Below, in pieces: positions 28,431-38,217 of a DNA stretch of 64,000 bases (positions within the stretch are counted from its first letter, which is position 1; every line of letters begins with the position of its first letter). Made by a program: the position numbers and the translations under genes. The notes beneath the pieces are model-generated. The model saw nothing but the letters and a program-made list of their open reading frames with translations. It did not search any database and was not told the DNA's origin. The DNA lies in the NCBI RefSeq assembly GCF_018919175.1, contig NZ_JAHLQL010000001.1:1550001-1614000 (forward strand). Direction: 5' to 3'. The stretch is from Clostridium simiarum. Lineage in GTDB: Bacteria > Bacillota > Clostridia > Clostridiales > Clostridiaceae.

Positions 28431-29654
28431 TTATAAAATCATATGTTTTGGTATTCCATTCCTATACTCTATTTCAACCTCTCCTTGAATAAGAGGAAGT
28501 AAATAATCTATCATTTCCTGTTGTACTCCATTACCTTCTTTATTTATCCAATGTAATGGTACTTTCTTTTCAATATTTGCAACTTCTGATACTGGTACAC
28601 TTGATAATTCAATTTCATAGGGATTATTACTTTTACGAATTATAGTAGCCATTACCCCTGCATTTCCATCAATTGCACACTGACATGCTTTCATACCTAA
28701 AAGCTTAGATTCTTCAATATCAGTCCTACTTAAAATATGAGCACTACATCTTTGCATTAAATTTAACTCTATAGACCTTACTTTACAACCTATTTCTTTC
28801 CTTACAACCTCCTCTAACACCCTGGCTGCACCTGATATATATTTATGTCCAAATGAATCTACCATATCACTTTGAACTTCTTCTGATATATATCTTCCAT
28901 CTTTATTCTTAATTCCTTCACTTATTGCTACCAGCACATTAGATTTAGTTTTAAAAATATTTTTTATAGATTCAATAAAGTTATCCATATCAAAATCTGA
29001 TTCACATAAATATATTAAGCTTGGACCATTCCCACCTGCTTGTTTACTTAAAGCTGATGCAGCTGTAAGCCATCCTACATTTCTTCCCATTACTTCTACA
29101 ATAGTTACTGATTTAGTATTATATACACTTATATCTCGTTCTATCTCAGCAAAAGTTGTAGCAACATATTTGGCTGCAGAACCAAACCCTGGACAGTGAT
29201 CTATTTTTGCTAAATCATTGTCTATTGTTTTTGGTGCACCTACAACTTTAATATCATCTATTTTATTTAATTCACAATAGGCAGCTAACTTGTATACTGT
29301 ATCCATAGAGTCATTTCCGCCTATGTATACAAAATATCCAATATTATATTTTCTAAAAACTGCTATAATATCTTTAAGCTTTTCTTCATCCTCTTTTTTA
29401 TCTCCAAGCTTATATCTGCATGAACCCAGTGCAGAAGATGGTGTATTAGAAAGAAGGTTCATTGATTCTGTATCTTTAACTTTTTCTGTAATATCTATAA
29501 ACTTTTCTTCAAAGACCCCTTCTATTCCATTAATAGCCCCATAAACTTTTCCTATATCACCTTTTTTGGTATAGGCATAAGTTAGAACACCCACTAGTGT
29601 TGAATTTATCGCTGCAGTTGGACCTCCTGATTGTGCTACTAAAAGATTCTTCAT
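28431..29654 (-). CDS. 6-phosphofructokinase, probably pyrophosphate-dependent type
   Basis: Phosphorylates fructose 6-phosphate in the cytoplasm. The 407-residue protein has the PFK sites LVAQSGGPTAAIN, GGNDSMDT near residue 105 and PKTIDND near residue 130. Lys in PKTIDND, where ATP-dependent enzymes have Gly, and Asp in GGND mark the pyrophosphate-using class. ATG at 29654 follows AAGGGATGG; an upstream in-frame extension lacks a ribosome site. It is the last gene of the PTS operon, so it probably helps feed the imported sugar into glycolysis. Confidence 0.88.
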   Translation of the reverse strand: MKNLLVAQSGGPTAAINSTLVGVLTYAYTKKGDIGKVYGAINGIEGVFEEKFIDITEKVKDTESMNLLSNTPSSALGSCRYKLGDKKEDEEKLKDIIAVFRKYNIGYFVYIGGNDSMDTVYKLAAYCELNKIDDIKVVGAPKTIDNDLAKIDHCPGFGSAAKYVATTFAEIERDISVYNTKSVTIVEVMGRNVGWLTAASALSKQAGGNGPSLIYLCESDFDMDNFIESIKNIFKTKSNVLVAISEGIKNKDGRYISEEVQSDMVDSFGHKYISGAARVLEEVVRKEIGCKVRSIELNLMQRCSAHILSRTDIEESKLLGMKACQCAIDGNAGVMATIIRKSNNPYEIELSSVPVSEVANIEKKVPLHWINKEGNGVQQEMIDYLLPLIQGEVEIEYRNGIPKHMIL

Positions 29655-29743
29655 TCTACATCCATCCCTTCTGAAACTTTGCTTTACACCGGAAATGAAC
29701 TGTTGTACCAAATTCTATATATTTATATTGGGTGATTTTTGTA

Positions 29744-30397
29744 TTATTTAACATTAGCTATTTTTATAAGTTCTTTTGCATGTTCAGTTAATGTTTCAAA
29801 CTCACCTGCATTTACCATATTTTTATTTGTTATATAGCTACTAATTCCCGCACCTACAAATCCTAAATTTAGAAAATCTCCTAAATTGTCAGGAGTAACT
29901 CCGGCAGTTGCAATAAACTTGACATTATTAATAGGTCCTAATATATCTTTAACATATTTTACCCCTAGTGTAGCTGCTGGAAATAACTTCACAAAATCTG
30001 CCCCTGCATGATGGGCAGCCAAAATTTCTGTTGGTGTCATAGCCCCTGGTATAGTTACTAAATCCACCTCATTAGCTATTTTTATAATTTCAATATCTGA
30101 ATTAGGAGATAGTATATATTCAGCTCCTGCATTTTTTGCAGCAAAAACTTGGGCTGGTGTAACTACTGTTCCTGCTCCGATTTTAACCTTGCCATCAAAC
30201 TTAGAAACTAATGTACTGATAGCTTCTGATGTTTTTTCTAAACAATTTTCATCATTTTGATCAAATGTAATTTCAACTAATTTAACACCACCATCATATA
30301 ATGCCTGTACTAATTGAACTAATTTTTCTCCATAAATTCCTCTACAAATTGCTATTATTTTATTTTCTTCAATAAACTTTATTATATCTTTTTTCAA
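29744..30397 (-). CDS. eda: KDPG/KHG aldolase family protein
   Basis: Class I aldolase that cleaves 2-keto-3-deoxy-6-phosphogluconate or a related keto acid to pyruvate plus an aldehyde. About 217 residues form a TIM barrel with the substrate Glu in VEITFDQ and Schiff-base Lys in ADFVKLFPA. TTG at 30397, spaced seven bases after AAGGTG, is preferred to a GTG three codons earlier. It sits between a PTS membrane component and a phosphofructokinase, suggesting that the PTS sugar enters a deoxy-keto acid path. No dehydratase or dehydrogenase gene is nearby. Confidence 0.88.
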   Translation of the reverse strand: MKKDIIKFIEENKIIAICRGIYGEKLVQLVQALYDGGVKLVEITFDQNDENCLEKTSEAISTLVSKFDGKVKIGAGTVVTPAQVFAAKNAGAEYILSPNSDIEIIKIANEVDLVTIPGAMTPTEILAAHHAGADFVKLFPAATLGVKYVKDILGPINNVKFIATAGVTPDNLGDFLNLGFVGAGISSYITNKNMVNAGEFETLTEHAKELIKIANVK

Positions 30398-30450
30398 TCT
30401 ATACACCTTCTAACAATTTTTTTATTGTCACCTATTTAATATTTCCTGTA

Positions 30451-31500
30451 TTAGTTATCTGCTTTTTCAATATTTGGTTTTAATAAACCTAACATTAAAG
30501 CTGTAACCAAAGATCCTGCTATTATTGCAATAACAAACCAAAGTTTATTTTCTACAACAGGTAAAACAACAAAGCCTCCGTGAGGAACATAGCATTTTAC
30601 TCCTGCAATAGCACCTATTATTGCACCTACTGCTGCGCCTACCATTCCTGATGGTATTACTCTCTTAAAGTCACTTACTGCAAATGGTATAGCACCTTCA
30701 GTAATACCTATACATCCCATAATTCCTGCTGCTAGGCCTGCATCTCTTTCCCCTTGATTAAATTTGTTTTTAAATAATCTTGTTGCTAAAAATATACCTA
30801 TAGGAGGAATTGCTACTGTGATACGGAACATACCATTAGGTTCATATATTCCTTCATTCATTAATGCTAATGTAAACATAGAAACTGATTTTGTTACAGG
30901 ACCTCCCATATCAAATGCATTCATACAACCAATACAAATGGCTAATAAAATTTTATTTGTTCCATTCATATTTCCTAAAAATACTGTAAGGAAATTCATT
31001 AATGAAGCTAGAGGTTCTGCTATTATATATATGTATACTACTCCAACTACAAATACGGAAACTGTTGGAATAATAAGTATAGGCATAATAGTTTTTACTG
31101 TCTTTGGAACCTTAAATCCCTTAATCCACTTAACTAAATATCCAACAACAACACCTAATAACATGGCTCCTAAAAATCCTGATTTTGCGCCATTTTCTCC
31201 AACTGGATTATTTGCTATATAACCCATAATCATACCTGGAGCTAGTCCCGGTTTTCCAGCAATTGAATATGCAATATACCCTGCCAATATTGGAATCATC
31301 ATAGCAAATGCAGCTTTACCTAATACATTTATATTTAACATAAATGCATTAGTAATTTTTAGTGCACCACCTGTCTTTTCACCCGTTGCAAGAGAAATAG
31401 CTAACATTAATCCACCAGCTACAACTGCTGGCATCATAAACGAAACCCCACTTAAAAATGCTTTTTGTATTTCTTTTAATACGCTTTTAGTTTTTTGCAC
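30451..31500 (-). CDS. PTS fructose-family permease, component IIC
   Basis: Membrane channel of a phosphotransferase system. The 349-residue polytopic protein has the family features GLMLAISLATG, MGCMNAFDMGGPVTKS and GITEGAIPFA. GTG at 31500 follows AAGGGGGA. It works with IIB and IIA encoded next to it, both as separate proteins. The fructose family also imports mannosylglycerate, 2-O-sugars and others, so the sugar is not fixed. Confidence 0.93.
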   Translation of the reverse strand: MQKTKSVLKEIQKAFLSGVSFMMPAVVAGGLMLAISLATGEKTGGALKITNAFMLNINVLGKAAFAMMIPILAGYIAYSIAGKPGLAPGMIMGYIANNPVGENGAKSGFLGAMLLGVVVGYLVKWIKGFKVPKTVKTIMPILIIPTVSVFVVGVVYIYIIAEPLASLMNFLTVFLGNMNGTNKILLAICIGCMNAFDMGGPVTKSVSMFTLALMNEGIYEPNGMFRITVAIPPIGIFLATRLFKNKFNQGERDAGLAAGIMGCIGITEGAIPFAVSDFKRVIPSGMVGAAVGAIIGAIAGVKCYVPHGGFVVLPVVENKLWFVIAIIAGSLVTALMLGLLKPNIEKADN

Positions 31501-31512
31501 CTTTAGTCCCCC

Positions 31513-31821
31513 TTATTTTACTAGTTTTTCAGCTTCATCAATTACTTTTGCTGTTTTTGATATCGCATCGTTTACATCTACGTTAAGGATTTTTTTATCT
31601 TCAAAACGCTCTTCTCCTTCAACAAATACCGCTACAGCCATGATAACAACATCTGCTTCATCAACTTCCTCTTGACTTAACTCATTTTCAATACCTATGC
31701 TTCCTTGAGTTTCAATCTTTACTTCATATCCTCTTTTTCTACATTCCTTTTCTAAAGCTTCCTGTGCCATATAAGTGTGCGCAACTCCTGTTGGGCATGC
31801 TGTTACTCCTACTACTTTCAT
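31513..31821 (-). CDS. PTS fructose-family component IIB
   Basis: The 102-residue phosphocarrier has the active-site cysteine in TACPTGVAHTYMA (Cys9). It passes phosphate from IIA to the sugar on IIC. GGAGG lies before ATG at 31821. Gene order IIA-IIB-IIC follows the regulator. Confidence 0.94.
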   Translation of the reverse strand: MKVVGVTACPTGVAHTYMAQEALEKECRKRGYEVKIETQGSIGIENELSQEEVDEADVVIMAVAVFVEGEERFEDKKILNVDVNDAISKTAKVIDEAEKLVK

Positions 31822-31832
31822 ATTCTTTCCTC

Positions 31833-32291
31833 CTATTTTTCTGATAATATATTATTTTCAATTTCATTTAACATTTCATATATTTGTTCTTTATCTTCAG
31901 TTAATAACTTTTCTCTGAAATTTTCATCCATAAGTTTTCTACTGATTTGAGCTAATATTTTTAAATGTAACGTTTCTTTTTTATCTTCTGGAACTCCTAA
32001 TAAAAATGCTAATCTTACTTCTTCATCTTGATTTTCATCCCATTTAAAGTACTTTTCACTTCTTAAGAATGCAATAAAAGCATTATTAACTGCTTTAGAT
32101 TTTCCATGTGGAATACTAACACCATATCCTATAGCAGTAGAAAATTCACTTTCTCTTTTTTTAACTGCTTCTATATATTCTTCTAAATCAGAGACATATC
32201 CTAATTCTACTGATTTTTTTGCTAATGAACTTATAATATCATCTCTATTGGTTAATTTTGAATCTAAAACAATCATATCCTTATTAATCAA
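31833..32291 (-). CDS. PTS fructose-family component IIA
   Basis: The 152-residue cytoplasmic phosphocarrier has the phosphorylated histidine in GVSIPHGKSKAV near residue 63. The start overlaps the stop of the regulator gene by 8 bp, so synthesis is coupled. It resembles the C-terminal EIIA domain of the regulator itself. Confidence 0.93.
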   Translation of the reverse strand: MINKDMIVLDSKLTNRDDIISSLAKKSVELGYVSDLEEYIEAVKKRESEFSTAIGYGVSIPHGKSKAVNNAFIAFLRSEKYFKWDENQDEEVRLAFLLGVPEDKKETLHLKILAQISRKLMDENFREKLLTEDKEQIYEMLNEIENNILSEK

Positions 32292-34266
32292 GTTCCGTTC
32301 CTCCTAAAACTTCGAAAATTTCTTTGCTATTTTTATGTAAAAATAAATTTTCAACTCTTTCTTTTGATTCTACAATTTCATATAATTCAGATAAAATATT
32401 TTTTACTTTTTTAATATCTTTTTCTGAAATACTAATTAAAATTATAGTGTTTATATTTTTGCCTCCCCATTTAATATAATTTTTTAAAGTCATAATTCCT
32501 AGCCTACTTTTTTTAACTGTTGCAAGTAAAGCATGTGGTATAGCTACAGCTGAATCTAAGGAAGTTGATCCAATCTCTTCTCTTTCTAAAATTGATTCTT
32601 TAAAGCCTTCATAGGTCAACCCTTCTTCTTCAAAACAACTTATCATATAATCTAAACATTCTTCCTTAGAGGTATAGTCACAATTCGTAAATATAAATTT
32701 TTCATCAATTAGCTCATTAATATATTTAAATTTATATTCATATTTATGAGAAGGTAAATTTATTTTTTTATCATTTATAAAGGTATCTGCATAAATGCTA
32801 TAAATATTTTTCAAATCTTCATTGGACACTAAAGATGAAACATAAATAATTGGCTTATTACTTATATCTAATTGAACAGATGATATAATCAAATCTACAT
32901 TATTAATATCATTTTCATAAATTTTTCTTATAGGAACAACTTCTATAATATCTTTAGCTGGTAAAAATCGTTTTATTTTATTTGCAATTAATTCTGAAGA
33001 ACCTATTCCTGTAGGACAAACTATTAATATTTTTTTTACTTGAGCATTTCTATCTATTGAAGCTTGAAAATGTACCATAACGAAAGCAACTTCGTCTTCT
33101 GTTAAAGTAATATCCAGCTTTTTTTCTAATTTAGATATTACATACCAAGTAGCACTTAGAGTTACAGAATATTGCTCTTTTATTTCACTTAATAATGGAT
33201 TTTCAATTCTTATACCTATACGAATTCTATATATCATGGGAATTAAGTGAAAAATGAGTCCATCATATAATTTTTTATCCTGTGTTAAATCTACATTCAT
33301 TATTTGACTCATTTCTTTTATAGCTTCTGTTACTATCTCTTCATATTTTTTAGCCTCATCTTTGTTTTTTACTTCTGGTTTAATACAGTAAGCTAATAAC
33401 TGCTTGTTTAAATAATCTATATCGCCTTTATTAACATTAATATTTAATTTACTTGATATACTTTCTAATGTGTTTTGGGCAACAAAATAAGTTTCTAGAG
33501 ACTTTATCTCTTCAAATATAAAACTTTTTTTAGAATAAATATGATTATCTTTAGACAGTCTAAACATAAAAATAATTAATGTGATTATTAATGACTTTAA
33601 ATAATAATATGATAAGGAAATATTTAAAGTTTTTTCTAAATGTGCTACTTCTTCAAAAACAATTTCTACAATGTTTACTGGATAAATTTTTTTTAATATA
33701 TCTGGTCCATACTTTAAAAAACTTTTTTCATTTTCTACATTTTTTTCTTTTAACAAAAGCTCAGTATATCTTTGTAGTGTATATTGTTTTTGTATCTCAC
33801 TTCCAATAAATTTCGTTCCCTTTTTATTTGACTGAATTGATACTGTCTTTTCATTTAGCATGGATTGAATTAATTGCATATCATTAGATATAGAGGTTTT
33901 GCTAACCCAAAAGTAATCTGCAAGCTTTTGATAAGAAATTATTTTTTCATCAACCAATAACATCCTTATAATTTCTAATTGCCTTTCAGCTATTGTATAT
34001 TGGTTTTTATCTTCAACTTTATTATTCAAAAACTCCATTACCTGCATCTTTTTTTCTGCATCACCAATTAATTTAATTCCTAGTCCTGGTTTTTTTTCTA
34101 TTTCCATATGAAAGTTTTGTAAGCATTTATTAATTAATTTTATATCACTATATATAGTGCGAGGAGATACTCTTAAAAAATTTGAATATTCATTAACAGC
34201 TTTATAATTAGCTTCATTTATCATAATTTTTATTAAATCTTTTTGTCTAGAATTTAGATCTAACAT
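32284..34266 (-). CDS. BglG/MtlR-type PRD transcriptional activator
   Basis: The 660-residue PTS-controlled activator has N-terminal helix-turn-helix domains (about 1-165), two PRD domains (about 175-395), an EIIB-like domain with CPTGIGSS near residue 415, and a C-terminal EIIA-like domain with VAIPHALL near residue 575. Such proteins sense sugar through phosphorylation by the PTS and activate their own operon. ATG at 34266 is preceded by AGGAGG. It heads the operon IIA-IIB-IIC-aldolase-phosphofructokinase. Confidence 0.93.
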   Translation of the reverse strand: MLDLNSRQKDLIKIMINEANYKAVNEYSNFLRVSPRTIYSDIKLINKCLQNFHMEIEKKPGLGIKLIGDAEKKMQVMEFLNNKVEDKNQYTIAERQLEIIRMLLVDEKIISYQKLADYFWVSKTSISNDMQLIQSMLNEKTVSIQSNKKGTKFIGSEIQKQYTLQRYTELLLKEKNVENEKSFLKYGPDILKKIYPVNIVEIVFEEVAHLEKTLNISLSYYYLKSLIITLIIFMFRLSKDNHIYSKKSFIFEEIKSLETYFVAQNTLESISSKLNINVNKGDIDYLNKQLLAYCIKPEVKNKDEAKKYEEIVTEAIKEMSQIMNVDLTQDKKLYDGLIFHLIPMIYRIRIGIRIENPLLSEIKEQYSVTLSATWYVISKLEKKLDITLTEDEVAFVMVHFQASIDRNAQVKKILIVCPTGIGSSELIANKIKRFLPAKDIIEVVPIRKIYENDINNVDLIISSVQLDISNKPIIYVSSLVSNEDLKNIYSIYADTFINDKKINLPSHKYEYKFKYINELIDEKFIFTNCDYTSKEECLDYMISCFEEEGLTYEGFKESILEREEIGSTSLDSAVAIPHALLATVKKSRLGIMTLKNYIKWGGKNINTIILISISEKDIKKVKNILSELYEIVESKERVENLFLHKNSKEIFEVLGGTELD

Positions 34267-34723
34267 CTGATCTCCTCCTAACAATTTTAAAAGAAAGTAC
34301 TACTCTTATGTTTTTACTTTATCATAATTATTATTATTTATATATCACATCATATTTCAACAATGATATTGCAATTATTAAACTCAAACTTCATTATATG
34401 AATTTACCAAGTTAAAATAAGGCCTAATAATATACTAATACAATATATAGTTTCTAAAAATAATTATTTTATGTGTAAATGTTTTCTCATTTATAATAAT
34501 TATCCAAGTAATAAATTTTTAATCCTTTTTTCATTATTTAAAATCCTTATATTAGTAGATAGCATGTACTAGTTTTTTATACAATCGATACAGAGAATCA
34601 TTATTAAAATATTAGAGAATATGTCCACTGATATTAAGGGAGGTAAGAATATAGAATCAGTTTGTGGCAAAGTTATTAGCACTCAATATTTTAAAGAATA
34701 ATTTGAGAAAAGGAAGGATCATT
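34267..34723. other. divergent intergenic region, no gene seen
   Basis: AT-rich spacer between the PTS activator and a MATE gene. It should contain both promoters, but I see no pair near consensus except TTGAAA/ATAATA for the activator around 34345-34375. No palindrome or repeat stands out. Confidence 0.35.
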
Positions 34724-36073
34724 ATGAATAAGAATCGTGAAGAATTAATTAATGGTAATATGTTTACATTGCTTTTAAAACTTTCAATTCCAGGAATTAT
34801 AGGAATGTTAGTTATAGGTTTATATAATTTATGTGATGCTATTTTTGTTGGAAAATTGGTAGGGGAAACCGCTTTAGCTGCTGTAAGTATCTCCTCTCCA
34901 CTTACCTTCATAAACAACTGTATTGCTGTACTTGTAGGTGTTGGCTCATCTTCAATTTTATCTCGAGCTATTGGATCAAAAGATAATGAGGTTGTGGATA
35001 AAATTTTAAGTAACTTAATACTATCTGTATTAGTCTTGTCATTGATTGTAACTATATTAGGATGCTTATTTGCAGAAAACTTACTTAGCTTTTCAGGGGC
35101 TAAAGGAGAAATATTAAAATCAGGAACAAGCTATTTAAGAATAGTTTATATTGGCTCATTTTTTGTTAATTTTTCGCAAAGTGCTAATATGCTCATAAGA
35201 GGAGAAGGAAAAATGAAAGAAGCTATGAGTATTATGGCATTTGGTGCAGTATTAAATATTATCTTAGATCCAATATTTATAAAAACTTTAGATTTTGGTA
35301 TTGAAGGTGCCGCTATAGCTACAATAATTGCACAAATAATCCAGGCCTTCATTACATTTATGTACTTTAAACGTAATAAATCACTCCTTTCAGTGAATAA
35401 ATTAAAGTTTGCTTTCGATTTAATGCCCGAGATACTATCCATAGGTGGTTCGGCAGCAATGATGCAACTTATGTATCTAGTACAACAAACTGCTTTGTAC
35501 AAGCTTACATCTATATATGGTGGTGATGAACAATTAGTATTAATGGGTGTAGCACTTAAAATTTTAATGTTTACATTCATACCTATATGGGGCATAGGAC
35601 AGGGACTTCAACCTATAGTAGGAATGAACTTTGGTGCCCAAAAATATAATCGTGTTAAAGATGCTGTTAAAATCTTTAGTATAGCTTCTACCATATTTAT
35701 TGGAGTGTTATGGGGTTTTTATATGATTAATCCTCGAGTTGTTTTAGGTTGGTTTATTAATGATAGGACTCTAATTGAAACTGGGGCTAAGTTCTTTAGA
35801 CTTATGTTTTTAACCTTCCCGGTATCAGGAGTTATAGTTATGTCTATGACATTTTTCCAATCCATAGGTAAGGGGGGAAAATCTGCACTAATAAGTATTT
35901 TAAAGCAGGTAGTACTTTTCATGCCTATAGCTATAATCCTTACTAAATCTGTTGGAATTAAAGGAACATGGTTAGCTTCTCCAGTTACTGATGCAATAGT
36001 TTTTATACTTTCTATTGTTCTTTTATCTATTGAATTTAAAAAGTTATATAGTATAAAGTCTTCAGATAATTAA
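34724..36073 (+). CDS. MATE-family efflux transporter (second of three)
   Basis: The 449-residue, 12-helix exporter has the halves LLLKLSIPGIIGMLVIGLYN and LSIGGSAAMMQLMYLVQQ. ATG at 34724 follows AGGAAGG; a longer frame from 34664 lacks a ribosome site. It is about 34% to 40% similar by eye to the gene at 21323 and is monocistronic. It ends 340 bp before the converging nitrogenase-like operon. Confidence 0.92.
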   Translation: MNKNREELINGNMFTLLLKLSIPGIIGMLVIGLYNLCDAIFVGKLVGETALAAVSISSPLTFINNCIAVLVGVGSSSILSRAIGSKDNEVVDKILSNLILSVLVLSLIVTILGCLFAENLLSFSGAKGEILKSGTSYLRIVYIGSFFVNFSQSANMLIRGEGKMKEAMSIMAFGAVLNIILDPIFIKTLDFGIEGAAIATIIAQIIQAFITFMYFKRNKSLLSVNKLKFAFDLMPEILSIGGSAAMMQLMYLVQQTALYKLTSIYGGDEQLVLMGVALKILMFTFIPIWGIGQGLQPIVGMNFGAQKYNRVKDAVKIFSIASTIFIGVLWGFYMINPRVVLGWFINDRTLIETGAKFFRLMFLTFPVSGVIVMSMTFFQSIGKGGKSALISILKQVVLFMPIAIILTKSVGIKGTWLASPVTDAIVFILSIVLLSIEFKKLYSIKSSDN

Positions 36074-36219
36074 AATATTAATTACATTAAATGTTACCAA
36101 TTAATATGAATATAAATATCCTTACTTACGCAATGCGTTATTATAAAAATTGATAGTAGTAAGAATATAGAAATATAGAAACAGACTATGTATAAGCTAT
36201 AAATCTAAAGAATTAGTTT

Positions 36220-36255
36220 TGTACAATTTTGAATGTGCAAAACTAATTCAAAACT
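36220..36255 (+). repeat. diverged direct repeat, left copy, flanking the nitrogenase-like operon
   Basis: A 36-bp segment beginning TGTACAATTT and ending CTAATTCAAAACT matches 42784-42819 at 32 of 36 positions. Here it also forms an inverted repeat (AATTAGTTTTGTACA / TGTGCAAAACTAATT, 36211-36247) that may act as a terminator. Confidence 0.6.
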
Positions 36256-36274
36256 ACCTTTCCTTAATGTTCCG

Positions 36275-36355
36275 TTAAAATCTTTCTATAGATACCTCTT
36301 CACAAGATTTTATTTCCTTAGGCTTTATTACAACATCATACATATCTAGAGACAT
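36275..36355 (-). CDS. possible 26-aa frame or gene remnant at the end of the nitrogenase-like operon
   Basis: Starting at ATG 36355 the frame reads SLDMYDVVIKPKEIKSCEEV and ends SIERF. It lies 58 bp after the ATPase stop and has no clear ribosome site. The residue mix looks coding, so it may be the surviving N-terminus of a further operon gene cut short by rearrangement. Confidence 0.25.
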   Translation of the reverse strand: MSLDMYDVVIKPKEIKSCEEVSIERF

Positions 36356-36412
36356 TTTATTCATATAAAATTAAACATTAAATTTCCATTATAATCAATA
36401 AGATAAATTATT

Positions 36413-37177
36413 TTATACTGCTACAATTGTTCTTAAATTCATATTCTCATGCACATAGGAAACAATTTTAGCATCAACATCAAAATATTTTTTAATATTC
36501 TCTTCTGTGATTAAATCATTTGTATTACCAATTAAGTAATTCCCGTCACCTAAAAGCAATGTTTTATCTGATATCTTTAGAGCATGATCAGGATAGTGTG
36601 TATTTATTATGCAAGCTAAATCTTTTTCATTAGCTAATCTCCTTATAAGTTTCATTACCATGAGTTGATTTTTAAAATCTAAATGTGATTCTGGTTCATC
36701 TAGTATTAAGAGTTTTGGATTTGATACCAATGCTCTAGCAATATACACCAATTGCAACTGTCCTCCACTTAATTCTGTACAAGAACAATTCTTTAAATCT
36801 TGTATGCCAATTTCCTCAATAATTTCATCAACCTTAATCATATCTTGTTTAGATGGTGTTGAGAATAATCCTATATGCTTAGCCATCCCCATGCTGATCA
36901 TTTCACTTACTGTATATGGAAAAGGTAAATTATGCCCTTGAGGCACATATCCTATATCATTCATACCATCCTTTAAGTTAATGCTTTTTCCATGGATAAA
37001 AGCTTCACCTTTTTCCCATTTGAGTATGCCTGTTAAGCATTTTAGCATAGTTGTTTTTCCAGTACCATTTTTCCCTAGTACAGCCATTACTTCGTTTTTA
37101 TCCAAGAAGAAAGAAATGTCCTTTAAAAGCATTTTTTTTCCTGGGTACCTATAATAACAGTTTCTTAATTCTACCAT
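36413..37177 (-). CDS. ABC transporter ATPase of the nitrogenase-like operon
   Basis: Energises the importer encoded with it. About 254 residues, with Walker A GKNGTGKTT near residue 34, Q-loop in YVPQGHN, signature LSGGQLQLV and Walker B LLILDEPESH. It belongs to the FepC/BtuD group for iron-chelate and cobalamin import. ATG at 37177 fits the AGAGGAGAG site better than the GTG at 37186. It is the last intact gene of the operon. Confidence 0.94.
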   Translation of the reverse strand: MVELRNCYYRYPGKKMLLKDISFFLDKNEVMAVLGKNGTGKTTMLKCLTGILKWEKGEAFIHGKSINLKDGMNDIGYVPQGHNLPFPYTVSEMISMGMAKHIGLFSTPSKQDMIKVDEIIEEIGIQDLKNCSCTELSGGQLQLVYIARALVSNPKLLILDEPESHLDFKNQLMVMKLIRRLANEKDLACIINTHYPDHALKISDKTLLLGDGNYLIGNTNDLITEENIKKYFDVDAKIVSYVHENMNLRTIVAV

Positions 37178-37179
37178 AA

Positions 37180-38214
37180 CTACCACTCTCCTCTTGATCT
37201 TCTCACATTTCTTAATAGAAAAGCAAAAAATGGAGCTCCTAATAATGAGGTTATAATTCCAATTGGTATTTCAACACTAGATGCAGATCTTGCAATAATA
37301 TCCACAAGTGTTAAAAAAATAGCTCCTAAAATACATGATGCTGGAATTAAATCTTTATGGTCAACACCAACCAGTATTCTACTTATATGTGGAATAACTA
37401 GTCCAACCCAACCTACTATTCCAACAACTGATACAGATGCCGCTGTTAAAACAGTAGAAATGAATATGGCCACAAATCTTATTTTTACTGGATTAATTCC
37501 TAAAGAAAGAGATTCTTCATCACCCAATGATAATATATTTATTCGCCATCTCAAAAGATTTAGCATTATAATTCCTATCATAATAGGCACAATAACTAAT
37601 TTCAAATCTTCGTAAGTAACCTTTGCAAAACTTCCCATCAACCAATAGGTAATTGCTGGTAGTTTATCATATGGATCAGCAACATATTTAACCAAGGAAA
37701 TCAGCGCAGAAAATATTGATGATACTATCATGCCAGACAAAACCAAAGACATCATAGATACCTCTTCTCTAGCTTTTGCAAAGAAATAAGTTAAAAATAC
37801 ACTAAAGATACCAAATCCAAAAGCATATAAGGGAGTTATTCCAGAAATACCAGTAAAAAGTATTGCTAAAACTGCTCCAAACCCAGCACCACTACTTACG
37901 CCTAGCACATCTGGACTAACAAGGGGATTTTTGAATAAACCTTGATATGTAGCCCCTGAAACAGATAAAGCAGCTCCAATTAGCATACTTAAAATAGTCC
38001 TTGGTAACCTAATTCCAATAACAATAGATGATTCCATTGCAGATGCATTTAAGTTAGTATTGAATATGCCATTAATAAGTATATTTAAAACTGTTTTTGG
38101 GGAGATAACATATCTCCCTAAAAACAGTGATGCAAAAAAGGTTAAAATCATTGCTATAATCATAAAACTCCATTTTGCAGTTTTATTCTTTTTAAATACC
38201 TTAGACTTGTCCAT
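37180..38214 (-). CDS. FecCD-type ABC permease of the nitrogenase-like operon
   Basis: The 344-residue permease has about nine to ten helices, with RLPRTILSMLIGAALSVSGA and SPDVLGVSSGAGFGAV, the family landmarks. It begins 3 bp after the binding-protein stop and is followed at once by the ATPase. Ligand class is siderophore, heme or corrinoid. Confidence 0.95.
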   Translation of the reverse strand: MDKSKVFKKNKTAKWSFMIIAMILTFFASLFLGRYVISPKTVLNILINGIFNTNLNASAMESSIVIGIRLPRTILSMLIGAALSVSGATYQGLFKNPLVSPDVLGVSSGAGFGAVLAILFTGISGITPLYAFGFGIFSVFLTYFFAKAREEVSMMSLVLSGMIVSSIFSALISLVKYVADPYDKLPAITYWLMGSFAKVTYEDLKLVIVPIMIGIIMLNLLRWRINILSLGDEESLSLGINPVKIRFVAIFISTVLTAASVSVVGIVGWVGLVIPHISRILVGVDHKDLIPASCILGAIFLTLVDIIARSASSVEIPIGIITSLLGAPFFAFLLRNVRRSRGEW

Positions 38215-38217
38215 ATT

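Noticed and set aside
30764..31222. Open frame of 152 codons on the plus strand
   Set aside because: Antisense shadow of the PTS IIC gene, which has clear family motifs and operon context.
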